Positions 51,778-60,131 of a stretch of 64,000 bases of DNA are shown here, piece by piece. The DNA lies in the NCBI RefSeq assembly GCF_028610675.1, contig NZ_JAQQWS010000001.1:1054001-1118000 (forward strand). Reading direction: 5' to 3'. Both the position numbers and the translations under genes were made by a program. Below the pieces are notes generated by a model that saw only the letters and a list, made by a program, of their open reading frames with translations, did no database searches and was not told where the DNA came from. Numbering within the stretch: the first letter of the stretch is position 1; each line of letters starts with the position of its first letter. The stretch is from Alkalihalobacillus pseudalcaliphilus. Its GTDB lineage: Bacteria; Bacillota; Bacilli; Bacillales; Bacillaceae_D.

Positions 51778-53145
51778 ATGTATCATGCTACAACATTTAA
51801 AGAGAAATTCTCTCTCTTTTTAACGATATTATGGCCCATTATGGTCACACAACTCGGCTTACATGCCATTTCATTAGTCGATACGATGATGAGTGGAAGA
51901 GCCGGTACTGATGATCTTGCCGGGGTGGCGATAGGCTCAAGCATCTGGATGCCTGTTTTTACAGGTATTAATGGTATTTTATTAGCCGTCACGCCGATAG
52001 TCGCTCAATACATGGGATCTGGTCAAAGACATAAAATTAGCTTTACGATTACACAATTTATTTATTTAGCAATCGGTCTAGCTGTTCTTGTGTTTATAGC
52101 AGGGGCTCTTTTTTTGGACCCATTACTAGCCATTATGAATCTTGATCCGAATGTCCATCATATTGCATTTCATTATTTAGTCGGTTTATCTACTGGAATT
52201 TTACCTTTATTTTTATTTACGGTTATTCGGAATTTCTTTGATGCACAAGGTTTTACGAGGATTACGATGTTTATTACCATTATTGCGGTTCCCATTAGTG
52301 CTCTGTTAAACTACGGATTAATCTTTGGAAATTTTGGCTTACCTGCTTTAGGCGGTATCGGGGCTGGTTATGCGACGGGAATTACGTATTGGATTATTTT
52401 ATTTCTAGGAGCATATATGACTTTTAAGCTTAGTCCTATGCGTCCCTACAAAATTTTTGTCAACTGGTTTAAACCATCTTTAAAGGCTTGGAAGGAGCAG
52501 CTAAGTATTGGCGTTCCTATTGGTTTATCCATCTTTTTTGAAGCGAGTATCTTTGCGGTGATGACATTACTGATCGGGATGATGTTTTCTACCGTTACGA
52601 TAGCAGCCAATCAAATTGCTTTAAATTTCACCTCACTTATCTTTATGATTCCTTTAAGTATATCGATGGCCTTAACGATTCTCGTTGGTTATTCGGTTGG
52701 TGGAAAAAAGTTAGATGCAGCCAAACAGTATACGTATGTAGGTGTTGGCGGCGGTGTCGGTATTTTAGCCATTGCCTCGATTTTCCTCTTTATCTTCCGT
52801 GAAGATATTGCTAGCATCTATTCAACGGAAAGAGACGTAATTATATTAGCAGGTCAGTTCTTTATTATTGCGATTTTTTATCAAATATCCGATGCCTTGC
52901 AATCTAGTTTACAAGGTGTATTAAGGGGCTTTAAAGATGTCAAATTACCGTTCATTATTGCCTTTACTTCCTATTGGATTATTGGTATTCCAGTCGGGTA
53001 TTCATTGGCCGCTTTTACTGAGCTTGGTCCAAAAGGCTTTTGGGTTGGCATTACGATCGGTCTCACCTGTGCAGCCATTGGTTTCTTTGTCCGTTTGATG
53101 ATTGTTCAGCGAAGGGCTGAGAAGCATTTGGCCTCCGGTGTCTAA
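51778..53145 (+). CDS. MATE family multidrug exporter
   Basis: A 455-residue MATE transporter with 12 predicted membrane spans in two halves. The first has PIMVTQLGLHAISLVDTMM and the second GVPIGLSIFFEASIFAVM, the equivalent first helix of each bundle. Such proteins export cationic drugs by Na+ or H+ antiport. ATG 51778 (MYHATTF) follows AAAGAGGTGA; a longer frame overlaps the TetR gene and is rejected. It is the second gene of the TetR operon. Confidence 0.9.
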   Translation: MYHATTFKEKFSLFLTILWPIMVTQLGLHAISLVDTMMSGRAGTDDLAGVAIGSSIWMPVFTGINGILLAVTPIVAQYMGSGQRHKISFTITQFIYLAIGLAVLVFIAGALFLDPLLAIMNLDPNVHHIAFHYLVGLSTGILPLFLFTVIRNFFDAQGFTRITMFITIIAVPISALLNYGLIFGNFGLPALGGIGAGYATGITYWIILFLGAYMTFKLSPMRPYKIFVNWFKPSLKAWKEQLSIGVPIGLSIFFEASIFAVMTLLIGMMFSTVTIAANQIALNFTSLIFMIPLSISMALTILVGYSVGGKKLDAAKQYTYVGVGGGVGILAIASIFLFIFREDIASIYSTERDVIILAGQFFIIAIFYQISDALQSSLQGVLRGFKDVKLPFIIAFTSYWIIGIPVGYSLAAFTELGPKGFWVGITIGLTCAAIGFFVRLMIVQRRAEKHLASGV

Positions 53146-53228
53146 ATATAGGCCATCAAGCAAGCTCTTTAAAGAGGAAATATGTTAAGCTTTAAGTAAT
53201 AGTCTTTCATTTAAAGGAGTTCCGTTTT

Positions 53229-53420
53229 ATGATTTATCTTATAATCTTTGCGGCCATTGCTAGTGTCATTGGTCTTGTCATTACGATCATGGCTGGCTTA
53301 AATGCGGATGATACAAATTATTCTAGCCAAAAAAGCTTTAAGAACATGTCGATCATTTATATTCTTATTCTTCCGCTCATACTCATTATCGGATTCTTTG
53401 TTTATATGATCATTAGCTAA
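53229..53420 (+). CDS. 63-residue small membrane protein
   Basis: Two membrane segments (about 2-24 and 40-62) flank a short polar loop NADDTNYSSQKSFKN. AAAGGAG precedes ATG 53229, and a strong terminator follows. It has its own ribosome site and follows the MATE gene by 83 bp. The function is unknown. Confidence 0.7.
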   Translation: MIYLIIFAAIASVIGLVITIMAGLNADDTNYSSQKSFKNMSIIYILILPLILIIGFFVYMIIS

Positions 53421-53423
53421 TGA

Positions 53424-53462
53424 AAAAAGCTCGCTCCTATTTTATGGAGCGAGCTTTTTTTA
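53424..53462 (+). terminator. Terminator of the small membrane protein gene
   Basis: AAGCTCGCTCC pairs with GGAGCGAGCTT and is followed by TTTTT. Confidence 0.9.
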
Positions 53463-53836
53463 GTGACGGAGTGAATCGGGATTCGCTATGTTGAATTTGA
53501 AAAAGAAGTTAGGGCCATTGCTGTTAGGCTGTGTTAAACTTGCTTCTATCAATGAGCATACTACTTTGCCTTACAACACTAGAGCCCTTTTTGTGCTTTG
53601 GTGTTGTTACTTTCAGGCTTAACTCCAAGACATTTTCTCGCATTGGTTTGCTTTTTTACTACCCACTCACTTACACTTATAACACCTCTAAAATGCTCTC
53701 TCTAGACGGTTAAAAAAATCTGCCATACTCCCAAATACTTCCCTCCTTTTCTTATCTCTACTATGTAAGAGACATCTTTGATAAAAAAAGTTGCCTATTT
53801 CTTTAATCTTTTATTCTTAAAAGCTGTAAAACACTG
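53463..53836. other. Intergenic region, no gene recognised
   Basis: About 370 bp. Frames in it (for example 53531-53713) lack ribosome sites and homology. The sequence may be a decayed gene, but I cannot identify one. Confidence 0.4.
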
Positions 53837-53845
53837 TAAATACTA

Positions 53846-53874
53846 TTTATCTATTTGCAAAAAAACAGTATAAT
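53846..53874 (+). promoter_or_regulatory. Promoter of the MerR-type gene
   Basis: TTTATC, 17 bases, TATAAT. The expected start point is near 53881, so the TTG at 53855 cannot be the translation start. Confidence 0.6.
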
Positions 53875-54310
53875 AGTAGTACATTTAACGATCACGTTAC
53901 AGTTTGGAGGTTTATCACTTGGGAATACGAAATTAAAAATTGGTGAATTAGCAGAAAAATCGCATGTAACAAAACGTACGATCGACTACTATACAAATTT
54001 AGGCTTATTAAAAGTGGAACGGTCTTCTTCTAACTATCGTTATTATGATGAATCACAGGTTGAGCGCCTTCATTATATTGAAAATTGTAAAGCAAAAGGA
54101 ATGTCATTAGAAGCCATAAAGAAAAATATCATCACTAGGCATTCAGAAGAAGTCGACATTCAAGAACTACGACTAAAAATCCAAAACCTTGAACAAGATG
54201 TTTCTAAGGTTCTTGGTAAAATGAGTCATTTAGACCAACAGGAGTTAAAAAATAATATTTCCAAAGACAGCTTCTCATTAATTCAGTCATTAATCACACT
54301 TGTCAAATAA
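53855..54310 (+). CDS. MerR family regulator with an irregular start
   Basis: The core LKIGELAEKSHVTKRTIDYYTNLGLL, split over about 25 residues, is a MerR winged helix. It is followed by YRYYDESQVERL and a dimerisation coiled coil (IQELRLKIQNLEQDVSKVL). The given start is nominal: TTG 53855 overlaps the promoter. A TTG at 53919 lies 8 bases after GGAGG but reads LGIRN-stop; one extra base near 53925 would give MGNTKLKIGELAEKS. So the gene may carry a 1-base deletion. The effector is unknown. Confidence 0.7.
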   Translation: MQKNSIIVVHLTITLQFGGLSLGNTKLKIGELAEKSHVTKRTIDYYTNLGLLKVERSSSNYRYYDESQVERLHYIENCKAKGMSLEAIKKNIITRHSEEVDIQELRLKIQNLEQDVSKVLGKMSHLDQQELKNNISKDSFSLIQSLITLVK

Positions 54311-54360
54311 AGTGTAGACTCATGATATGTACCGAGCTCGTCACATTGAAGGTACTCTGA

Positions 54361-54401
54361 AGGGGGTGTAGGTCTTACCGAAAAAGTAAGACCATCTATT
54401 G
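54361..54401 (+). promoter_or_regulatory. Hairpin between Shine-Dalgarno and TTG start
   Basis: AGGGGG (54361-54366), then a perfect 8-bp hairpin GGTCTTAC-N7-GTAAGACC (54371-54393), then TTG 54399. The linear spacing is 32 bases, too long, but with the hairpin folded it is 9. Confidence 0.6.
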
Positions 54402-55352
54402 ACCAGTTTGAAAATACTTCTTGTCACTTTGCTCATTTTGCTCATGGTCTTCTTTTTGTGGCGTACAAAATTATTAGCAAGGCTTAAGATTATTTTCATT
54501 GTAGCCTTTGCTCGAATACGCAGGCGTCTTGAAGGTCTGTTTTCTCTAAAGCCTTCCCTAACCAAAGATGTTGCTCATACAGAAAAAGAATTACGTCAGC
54601 TTATGACTGAAAGTTACAAGAGCGGTGAAATTAACAAAAATGAATTTAAATTCGTCAATAATATCTTCGAATTTGATGAGCGAGTGGCCAAGGAAATCAT
54701 GGTACCTCGACCAGATGTCATAAGTATTTCTATTCATGACTCCATTGAAGAAATTTTAACGACAATTAAAACCGGTCGTTATACACGCTACCCTGTCACT
54801 GCTGAAGATAAAGATCATATTATTGGATTTCTGAACGTGAAGGAATTTTTAACGAGTCGCCTTGATGACCAAAATCTTCCTTTTGATATTCATCAATATG
54901 TCAAACCGATTATTCAAGTCATTGAATCGATCCGTATTGACGATTTACTCGTAAGAATGCAAAAAGAACATATTCATATCGCTATTTTATTTAACGAGTA
55001 TGGTGGAACTTCAGGACTCGTTACGGTAGAAGATATTGTTGAGGAAATTGTTGGCGAAATTCGTGATGAATTTGACCATGATGAAGTTTCTGAAATTAGG
55101 ATGATTAACGAGGGGCATTTCATTGTCAATGGTCGATTACTCCTTGAGGATATTAATATGTTGCTACCTATCTCGATTAACCATCCAGAGGTTGATACGA
55201 TTGGCGGTTGGTTTTTAACGAGAAATTTAAATCCTGCCGTTGGTTCTTCTGTTCATGAAACTGGCTATGACTTCACCGTACATGAAAGTAATGGTCGTCA
55301 TATTCAATACATCGAAATAAAGCCACGTATTATTTATACAGATCCACTTTAA
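54399..55352 (+). CDS. CorC/HlyC-type CBS-domain protein without the usual membrane domain
   Basis: A 317-residue protein with one N-terminal membrane span (about 4-21). It then has a CBS pair (about 95-215, starting DERVAKEIMVPRPDV), the EYGGTSGLVTVEDIVEEIVGEI block, and a C-terminal CorC_HlyC domain (235-315). In the usual hemolysin C/CNNM-type transporter a four-span DUF21 domain precedes the CBS pair; here it is reduced to a single span. It may be a regulator that partners a separate transporter. A second TTG at 54408 is an alternative start. Confidence 0.82.
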   Translation: MTSLKILLVTLLILLMVFFLWRTKLLARLKIIFIVAFARIRRRLEGLFSLKPSLTKDVAHTEKELRQLMTESYKSGEINKNEFKFVNNIFEFDERVAKEIMVPRPDVISISIHDSIEEILTTIKTGRYTRYPVTAEDKDHIIGFLNVKEFLTSRLDDQNLPFDIHQYVKPIIQVIESIRIDDLLVRMQKEHIHIAILFNEYGGTSGLVTVEDIVEEIVGEIRDEFDHDEVSEIRMINEGHFIVNGRLLLEDINMLLPISINHPEVDTIGGWFLTRNLNPAVGSSVHETGYDFTVHESNGRHIQYIEIKPRIIYTDPL

Positions 55353-55390
55353 TTCAAATGGTCCTCTTGGGGGCTTTTTGTTTTATCTAC

Positions 55391-55425
55391 TAGTGCGAAC
55401 ATGGAGCGTTGCTCGCTGCTACTTC
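55391..55425 (+). repeat. Dispersed repeat R4, copy 3
   Basis: AGTGCGAACATGGAGCG and TTGCTCGC match 5730-5757. Confidence 0.6.
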
Positions 55426-55462
55426 TCAAGTTCATAAAACATATGTCGTTACTTCCCGGCTT

Positions 55463-55550
55463 TTCCTACAAGATAGTGTTTCTTTTTACCAGCTCCAAAG
55501 TGTACATTGTTATTTAATTGTTTTTGGGCATTCCTAGATTAGCATTTTTA
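55463..55550 (+). repeat. Dispersed repeat R3, copy 2
   Basis: TTTCCTACAAGATAGT, GTGTACATTGTTATTTAA and GGGCATTCCTAGATTAGCAT match the copies at 24006 and 59176. The rest of the 55353-55694 gap shows nothing else. Confidence 0.75.
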
Positions 55551-55694
55551 CGGGGTTTATATGAAATTATACTAAGGGCGATGGTTCTCACCTTTTTAAA
55601 GCACTTCGGGAAATGGGCAGACTTTACCTCAATATTCAATTTCCTATTTTTATGATAGAATTAAGAAAATACTGAAAAGAAAGAAGGAACACGT

Positions 55695-56972
55695 TTGACC
55701 TTACCATTTATTTATCAAGTAAAGCCAACTGAAAACGATGATATGAAGGGGTATCCTGCTATTGCAAGGATCATTACGAATATTCAACATGCTTTATACG
55801 AGCATTTTCATGAAAATTTTCACGTTTATAGCTTAAACATAGGCCATTATGAATTATGGTCGATTTTACAGGAAGATGTCAAATCAGAAAGTGATGAGCT
55901 TGTCCATATTGCACAAGTTTTTGAAAAGCTTGAAGGTAAAACCTTTGAATTCGAAAATGAAGAGGACCTTTCTCACTTTCGCGTGATCCATTCCTCACAA
56001 AATCAAGTTTATGCTTATCGTGATAGCGGTGTTGCTTTTGCACAAATTCCTTATTTTGATGAGACCAATCACCAAATGTATTACAGTACAATCTTAGCTA
56101 CTGACGACAAAGCCTTAACAGCTTTCTTGCAATCTATCAGCAAACGATTATGGCTTAAAAGTAAAAATGAGGTGTTAGTTTTTACAGATACCATGCATGG
56201 TATTGAACAAGATCATAAGCCAATTAATCGAGAATTAACACGGGAAGATGTCGTATTAAATCCAAAGATTAAAAACGACCTTTATGCTGTACTTGATCAA
56301 TTCTTTAATGAAGATCGTAGCTTCTTTCAAACCTACAATGTTCCTTATAAACGAGGTGTCTTACTGTATGGACCGCCGGGAAACGGCAAGACGAGTCTTG
56401 TAAAAGCGATTGCTAATACGATTGAAGCACCGGTTGCTTATTGGCAAATTACCGAATACACCAATAGTGATTCTATTACAACTGTCTTTAATTCAGTCAA
56501 TCGACTTTCTCCAATGATCCTTGTTATTGAAGACATTGATTCGATGCCAAGTGGTGTTCGTTCTTATTTCTTAAATACGTTAGATGGAGCTACTTCCAAA
56601 GAAGGTATCTTTCTTATTGGTACGACTAATTATCCTGAGAAAATTGATCCGGGTCTTATGAATCGTGCCGGTCGCTTTGATCGTGCTTATGAAATTAAGT
56701 TACCCGATGAAGCACTGCGAGAACAATTCATTGAACGACTGGGCTTTGATCATTTCCTTTCAAAAGAGGCTCAAAATGCTTTAACAAAAAAAACTAAAGG
56801 CTTCTCCTTTGCTCAAATTAAAGAACTCTTTATTAGCTCTGCACTCGAATGGCATCAAAAAGAAACCATTCATATCGATGAAATCATAAAATCGATGGAA
56901 AAAGAACAGAAAAAAAGTAAAAAGGGCGACTGGTTTGAAGGCAATGAGGACCAACATGTCGGTTTTTACTAA
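55695..56972 (+). CDS. AAA ATPase, BCS1-like
   Basis: A 425-residue AAA+ protein. The first 180 residues are an unrecognised domain. The AAA module has Walker A GPPGNGKT (226-233), Walker B LVIEDID (276-282), sensor GTTNYPE (309-315) and the arginine finger region NRAGRFDR (323-330). It resembles stand-alone BCS1/FtsH-type AAA domains but has no membrane or protease part. A hexameric unfoldase or remodeller of unknown substrate is likely. The start is TTG behind GAAGGAA. Confidence 0.82.
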   Translation: MTLPFIYQVKPTENDDMKGYPAIARIITNIQHALYEHFHENFHVYSLNIGHYELWSILQEDVKSESDELVHIAQVFEKLEGKTFEFENEEDLSHFRVIHSSQNQVYAYRDSGVAFAQIPYFDETNHQMYYSTILATDDKALTAFLQSISKRLWLKSKNEVLVFTDTMHGIEQDHKPINRELTREDVVLNPKIKNDLYAVLDQFFNEDRSFFQTYNVPYKRGVLLYGPPGNGKTSLVKAIANTIEAPVAYWQITEYTNSDSITTVFNSVNRLSPMILVIEDIDSMPSGVRSYFLNTLDGATSKEGIFLIGTTNYPEKIDPGLMNRAGRFDRAYEIKLPDEALREQFIERLGFDHFLSKEAQNALTKKTKGFSFAQIKELFISSALEWHQKETIHIDEIIKSMEKEQKKSKKGDWFEGNEDQHVGFY

Positions 56973-56976
56973 AAAA

Positions 56977-57018
56977 ATAAACCCCTCTACAGCTATTAAA
57001 GCTTTGGAGGGGTTTCTG
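56977..57018. terminator. Bidirectional terminator
   Basis: AAACCCCTC pairs with GAGGGGTTT, with an inner AGCT/AGCT, between the AAA ATPase (plus) and CDF (minus) genes. The CDF stop codon lies inside it. Confidence 0.8.
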
Positions 57019-57895
57019 TATTTTCATTAGGTTCAACATGGACATGGACATCTATCGCTCTATGTTTTTCTTTAATAATTTCCTCGACCTTATCAGAAAT
57101 ATCATGAGCGTCACGTACATCTAAGCTTCCGTTCACTTCAATCACAATATCCACGACCGAACTATTCCCATAATATCTCGCTTTTACTTCTTTCACTTCT
57201 TCTACCTCATCAATTAATAAGGCAGTTCTTCGACATTCATCTAATTCACTTTTCTCAAAACCATCTGTTAAGTAATGGGTTGCATCTTTAAAAATTTCCC
57301 ACGCCGTTTTACAAATAATTAAACCGACAAGTACAGCGATAAGAGGATCTAACCAAGCAAAGCCAAATTGTGCCCCAATAATACCAATCGTTGCACCAAT
57401 ACTTACGAGTGCGTCTGATAAATTATCTTTGGAGGCGGCAGTTACGGCTTGAGAATTTATCTTTTTACCTAGGTTTCGATTATATAAGAATACACCAATC
57501 ATCACGACAAAACTAAAAGCCCCAACCCATGCAGCAATGACATCTGGTGCTTCTTGCTCTCCTGCGAATAACGCAGGGACTGCCCCAATTAACACCTGAA
57601 TACCCACAACCATAATAATTAAGGAGGCAACGAGTGATGCAACGGTTTCTGCTTTCCAATGTCCATATGGATGATCATGATCAGGTGGTTTTTGTGACAT
57701 GCGGAGTCCCACTAATACCGCAATGGAAACGACGATATCTGTTGCATTATTTAAACCATCTGCTTTTAAAGCAGCAGAATTGGCATAAAATCCAACTGAC
57801 AGTTTTAATACCGCAAGTATGAGATAAGCAACAATACTAATAACGGCTCCTTTTTCACCTTTTTTTAAATCCTGATAGCGTTTTTCTTCCACCAA
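56996..57895 (-). CDS. CDF family cation efflux transporter, MneS/YeaB-like
   Basis: A 299-residue cation diffusion facilitator that exports divalent metals in exchange for protons. It has six membrane spans. The metal site has ADGLNNATD in TM2 and KDNLSDALV in TM5 (Asp residues four apart), plus HDHPYGHWKAE after TM2. A cytoplasmic C-terminal domain ends in HRAIDVHVHVEP. The pattern is closest to B. subtilis YeaB (MneS), a manganese exporter. The start is a TTG behind GGAGG. Confidence 0.88.
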   Translation of the reverse strand: MVEEKRYQDLKKGEKGAVISIVAYLILAVLKLSVGFYANSAALKADGLNNATDIVVSIAVLVGLRMSQKPPDHDHPYGHWKAETVASLVASLIIMVVGIQVLIGAVPALFAGEQEAPDVIAAWVGAFSFVVMIGVFLYNRNLGKKINSQAVTAASKDNLSDALVSIGATIGIIGAQFGFAWLDPLIAVLVGLIICKTAWEIFKDATHYLTDGFEKSELDECRRTALLIDEVEEVKEVKARYYGNSSVVDIVIEVNGSLDVRDAHDISDKVEEIIKEKHRAIDVHVHVEPNENTETPPKL

Positions 57896-58144
57896 TTCAT
57901 AACCTCCTCACTTCCTATGTCATCATAGCAAGTGCTTTGCATGTGGGTCTATAGCAACCTTTTTTTGCAATACAAAACTTATTTAATGTGCGAAAGAAAG
58001 TTGCCATTAGGAAAAATATACACATAACCTTTATTTTTAAGCTTTTTTTAAGCTCATTTCTTTATAATGTCCTTTTTCACATCGAAAAAAACGTCAAAAA
58101 AAGCAGAAAGAATTTTTTTCTGCTTGAATTATTTTGTATAAAAG
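57896..58144. other. AT-rich leader region of the CDF gene
   Basis: No gene. Poly-T/poly-A stretches and a TTTAAGCT imperfect dyad near 58038-58055. Promoter elements were not assigned. Confidence 0.4.
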
Positions 58145-58345
58145 TTACTTATGAGCGATAGTTTGTGCCGTGAAGTTAGCTCGTCATCCATCTTGCGATC
58201 AATGACCTTAGTAGGACAGTGCTCCCTGTTTGTTCAGGCCGACTCCTAATGGCGAGCGAGTTGTAAATGTGCCAACAGTTTGAACAGTCGCCACTACTTT
58301 CATCTTTGTTGGCTGCTGTTTGTGCTGTACGCTGAATCTTTTTCT
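58145..58345 (-). repeat. Dispersed structured element R1, copy C
   Basis: Read on the minus strand it runs CAACAAAGATGAAAGTAG, then H2: TAGTGGCGA pairs with TCGCCATTA (one G-T pair), with inner GTTG/CAAC, then H3 with GTCAT/ATGAC and the AGCTAACTTCACGGCACAA tail. H2 differs from copy A (TAGTGGTGA/TCACCACTA) by a compensated T-A to C-G change. H1 is degenerate here. Confidence 0.78.
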
Positions 58346-58412
58346 ACAGCAACCTTTCAAATTTAACTAATTTGGATTATTTGCCGTGCTTTTACTATTA
58401 TTGATCGGTTTA

Positions 58413-59003
58413 TTAGGCTATTTGTTTGCTTTCATTGGTTCTACTGTTGTTTTGGCGTAACGCCAACAGTTTATTAGCGATTACATACCCTAATATACTA
58501 CCTAATGTGTTAAGGATGACATCATCAATATCGATGGTTCTGCTCGAAATTCGTAATAAATGTAATATGAATTGTCCAGATTCAATACTAATCGAAAACA
58601 ATACGCTGCTTACGACAATCGTTTTCCATTTCATTTTTTGGAACATAATTGTGATAAAAAAACCAAATGGTAGTGTTAATAAGACATTTCCGAGCAAATT
58701 CCAGAAGGCCGTTTTTTGCATGATTGGATCATGAATGAGCATTTCCGTATAGGAAAAGATCGTGTGAAACGGGACAAGATTATAACTAAAATAGCCTCCA
58801 TAACCAATGCCATTATAAAGCCCGTAATAAAGTAAATAAACACTATAAATAAGCATTAAAAATTTGCTCGCTTCTTTCCATAAATCAAGGTCTTTCAACT
58901 TGAAAGGCTTGTGCTTTAGCCAAAGCATATAACCAATAGCAAAAATTAATAAAACGGGGATGACGATTACAATAAATATACTTACTAAATCAGATAAGTA
59001 CAT
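58413..59003 (-). CDS. VanZ family membrane protein
   Basis: A 196-residue protein with about five spans and the VanZ blocks NLVPFHTIFSY, NLLGNVLLTLPFGFF, SIESGQ and DIDDVILNTLGSILGY. VanZ confers low-level teicoplanin resistance in enterococci, but most bacterial homologs have no known role. ATG 59003 has AAGAGG 7 bases upstream. It is monocistronic, next to repeat R1 copy C. Confidence 0.85.
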   Translation of the reverse strand: MYLSDLVSIFIVIVIPVLLIFAIGYMLWLKHKPFKLKDLDLWKEASKFLMLIYSVYLLYYGLYNGIGYGGYFSYNLVPFHTIFSYTEMLIHDPIMQKTAFWNLLGNVLLTLPFGFFITIMFQKMKWKTIVVSSVLFSISIESGQFILHLLRISSRTIDIDDVILNTLGSILGYVIANKLLALRQNNSRTNESKQIA

Positions 59004-59175
59004 AAGGAAACCTCTTTTCATTTGTTTTCTTTATTTTTTTGACGAAAACAAACTGAGGTTGGTTTTAGACTATCATCACCTTTTTATTTCCCTTGATTCA
59101 AGGAGTGAAATCTTTAGAAGTGTATTTGGACTAAAAAAGTGCTTTTACTTCTGCTTATGTTGTTACTCCCTCACA

Positions 59176-59260
59176 TTTCCTACAACTTAGTACCGCCTTT
59201 TGCCACCCAAAAGTGTACATGGTTGTTTAATCGTTTTTGGGCATTCCTAAATTAGCATGT
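59176..59260 (+). repeat. Dispersed repeat R3, copy 3
   Basis: AAAAGTGTACATGGTTGTTT and GGGCATTCCTAAATTAGCAT match the other two copies. Confidence 0.75.
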
Positions 59261-59261
59261 A

Positions 59262-59293
59262 AAGCTCGAGCATGTTGCGTTGCTCATTGCTAA
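59262..59293 (+). repeat. Dispersed repeat R4, copy 4 (partial)
   Basis: GAGCATGTTGCGTTGCTC matches the core of the other R4 copies and follows R3 directly. Confidence 0.5.
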
Positions 59294-59548
59294 CAAAAAA
59301 GGATGACCTTGTCCGACGGGTGCTCTTGCCACCATTTTATATTCATTTTTTTCCTTTTAATCGAATCGGCTTTCCATCAGCAATGTCGCAATACCCTTCA
59401 CATGAAACTCCCGTTCTAATTTCATACGTTAGCTTCCTTTCCTACCTATCTTGCCTTATTCTTATGAAGGGAAGGTAAGAAACATGAATTTAAAATCGGT
59501 ATACCATATCCAGCCTCCACTCAAAGTTGCGAACAATTACTTATGAAA

Positions 59549-60115
59549 CTAAAAGTCATACTCGGCTTCTTTTATTTCACGAAGTTTTTCATGTGCTTCA
59601 GCAAATAATACCGTATCCATGACTAAATCCCGTAATCGAAAGAATACATCATCATTGATCATTTTTTTATTCATAAAATCTTTTTCTTCTATAAAAACAT
59701 AACTCGGTAACACATGTGCCTTCATGTAATTTAAAATCGGCTTAAGTTGTTGCTCCGCTACTAAATAATGTTTGGAGGATCCTGCTGTTACAACGATACT
59801 AACTGTTTTATTTTGAAAAGCTTTTTGAGGGAGCAAATCAAAGATATTTTTCAAACTTCCAGGTATAGATGCCTGAAAAACAGGTGTTCCGATAAAAAGA
59901 ATATCAGCCTCCATGATGGTTTTAGTCACAAATTGTGTATCACCTTGATAATCAAGGAAATTCCTTCCGTCACTCCATGCCATTGAAAAATCGGCAAGGT
60001 TTATAATCGTCTGATCTATCCCGGGATGTTTGTCTGCTAGTTCACTCATTGTAGATTGAATTGCTATTTTTGTTTTGGAACCAACCGTAGAGCCAATTAA
60101 TCCAACTGCTTTCAT
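59549..60115 (-). CDS. NADPH-dependent FMN reductase
   Basis: A 188-residue flavodoxin-fold reductase. The phosphate loop is GLIGSTVGSKTKIAI at the N-terminus, and FIGTPVFQASIPGSLKNIFDLLP is the conserved flavin-binding stretch. It should supply reduced FMN to the monooxygenase encoded 16 bases upstream. ATG 60115 follows AAGGAGAAT; the longer frame runs into the upstream gene. It ends the operon. Confidence 0.87.
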   Translation of the reverse strand: MKAVGLIGSTVGSKTKIAIQSTMSELADKHPGIDQTIINLADFSMAWSDGRNFLDYQGDTQFVTKTIMEADILFIGTPVFQASIPGSLKNIFDLLPQKAFQNKTVSIVVTAGSSKHYLVAEQQLKPILNYMKAHVLPSYVFIEEKDFMNKKMINDDVFFRLRDLVMDTVLFAEAHEKLREIKEAEYDF

Positions 60116-60131
60116 TTCAATTCTCCTTCTC

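Larger units (their letters stand above)
59022..59548. other. Gene-free region with R3 and R4 repeats
   Basis: About 530 bp. R3 copy 3 and R4 copy 4 occupy 59176-59293. The rest shows no gene with a ribosome site. A frame at 59272-59478 is not supported. Confidence 0.5.
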
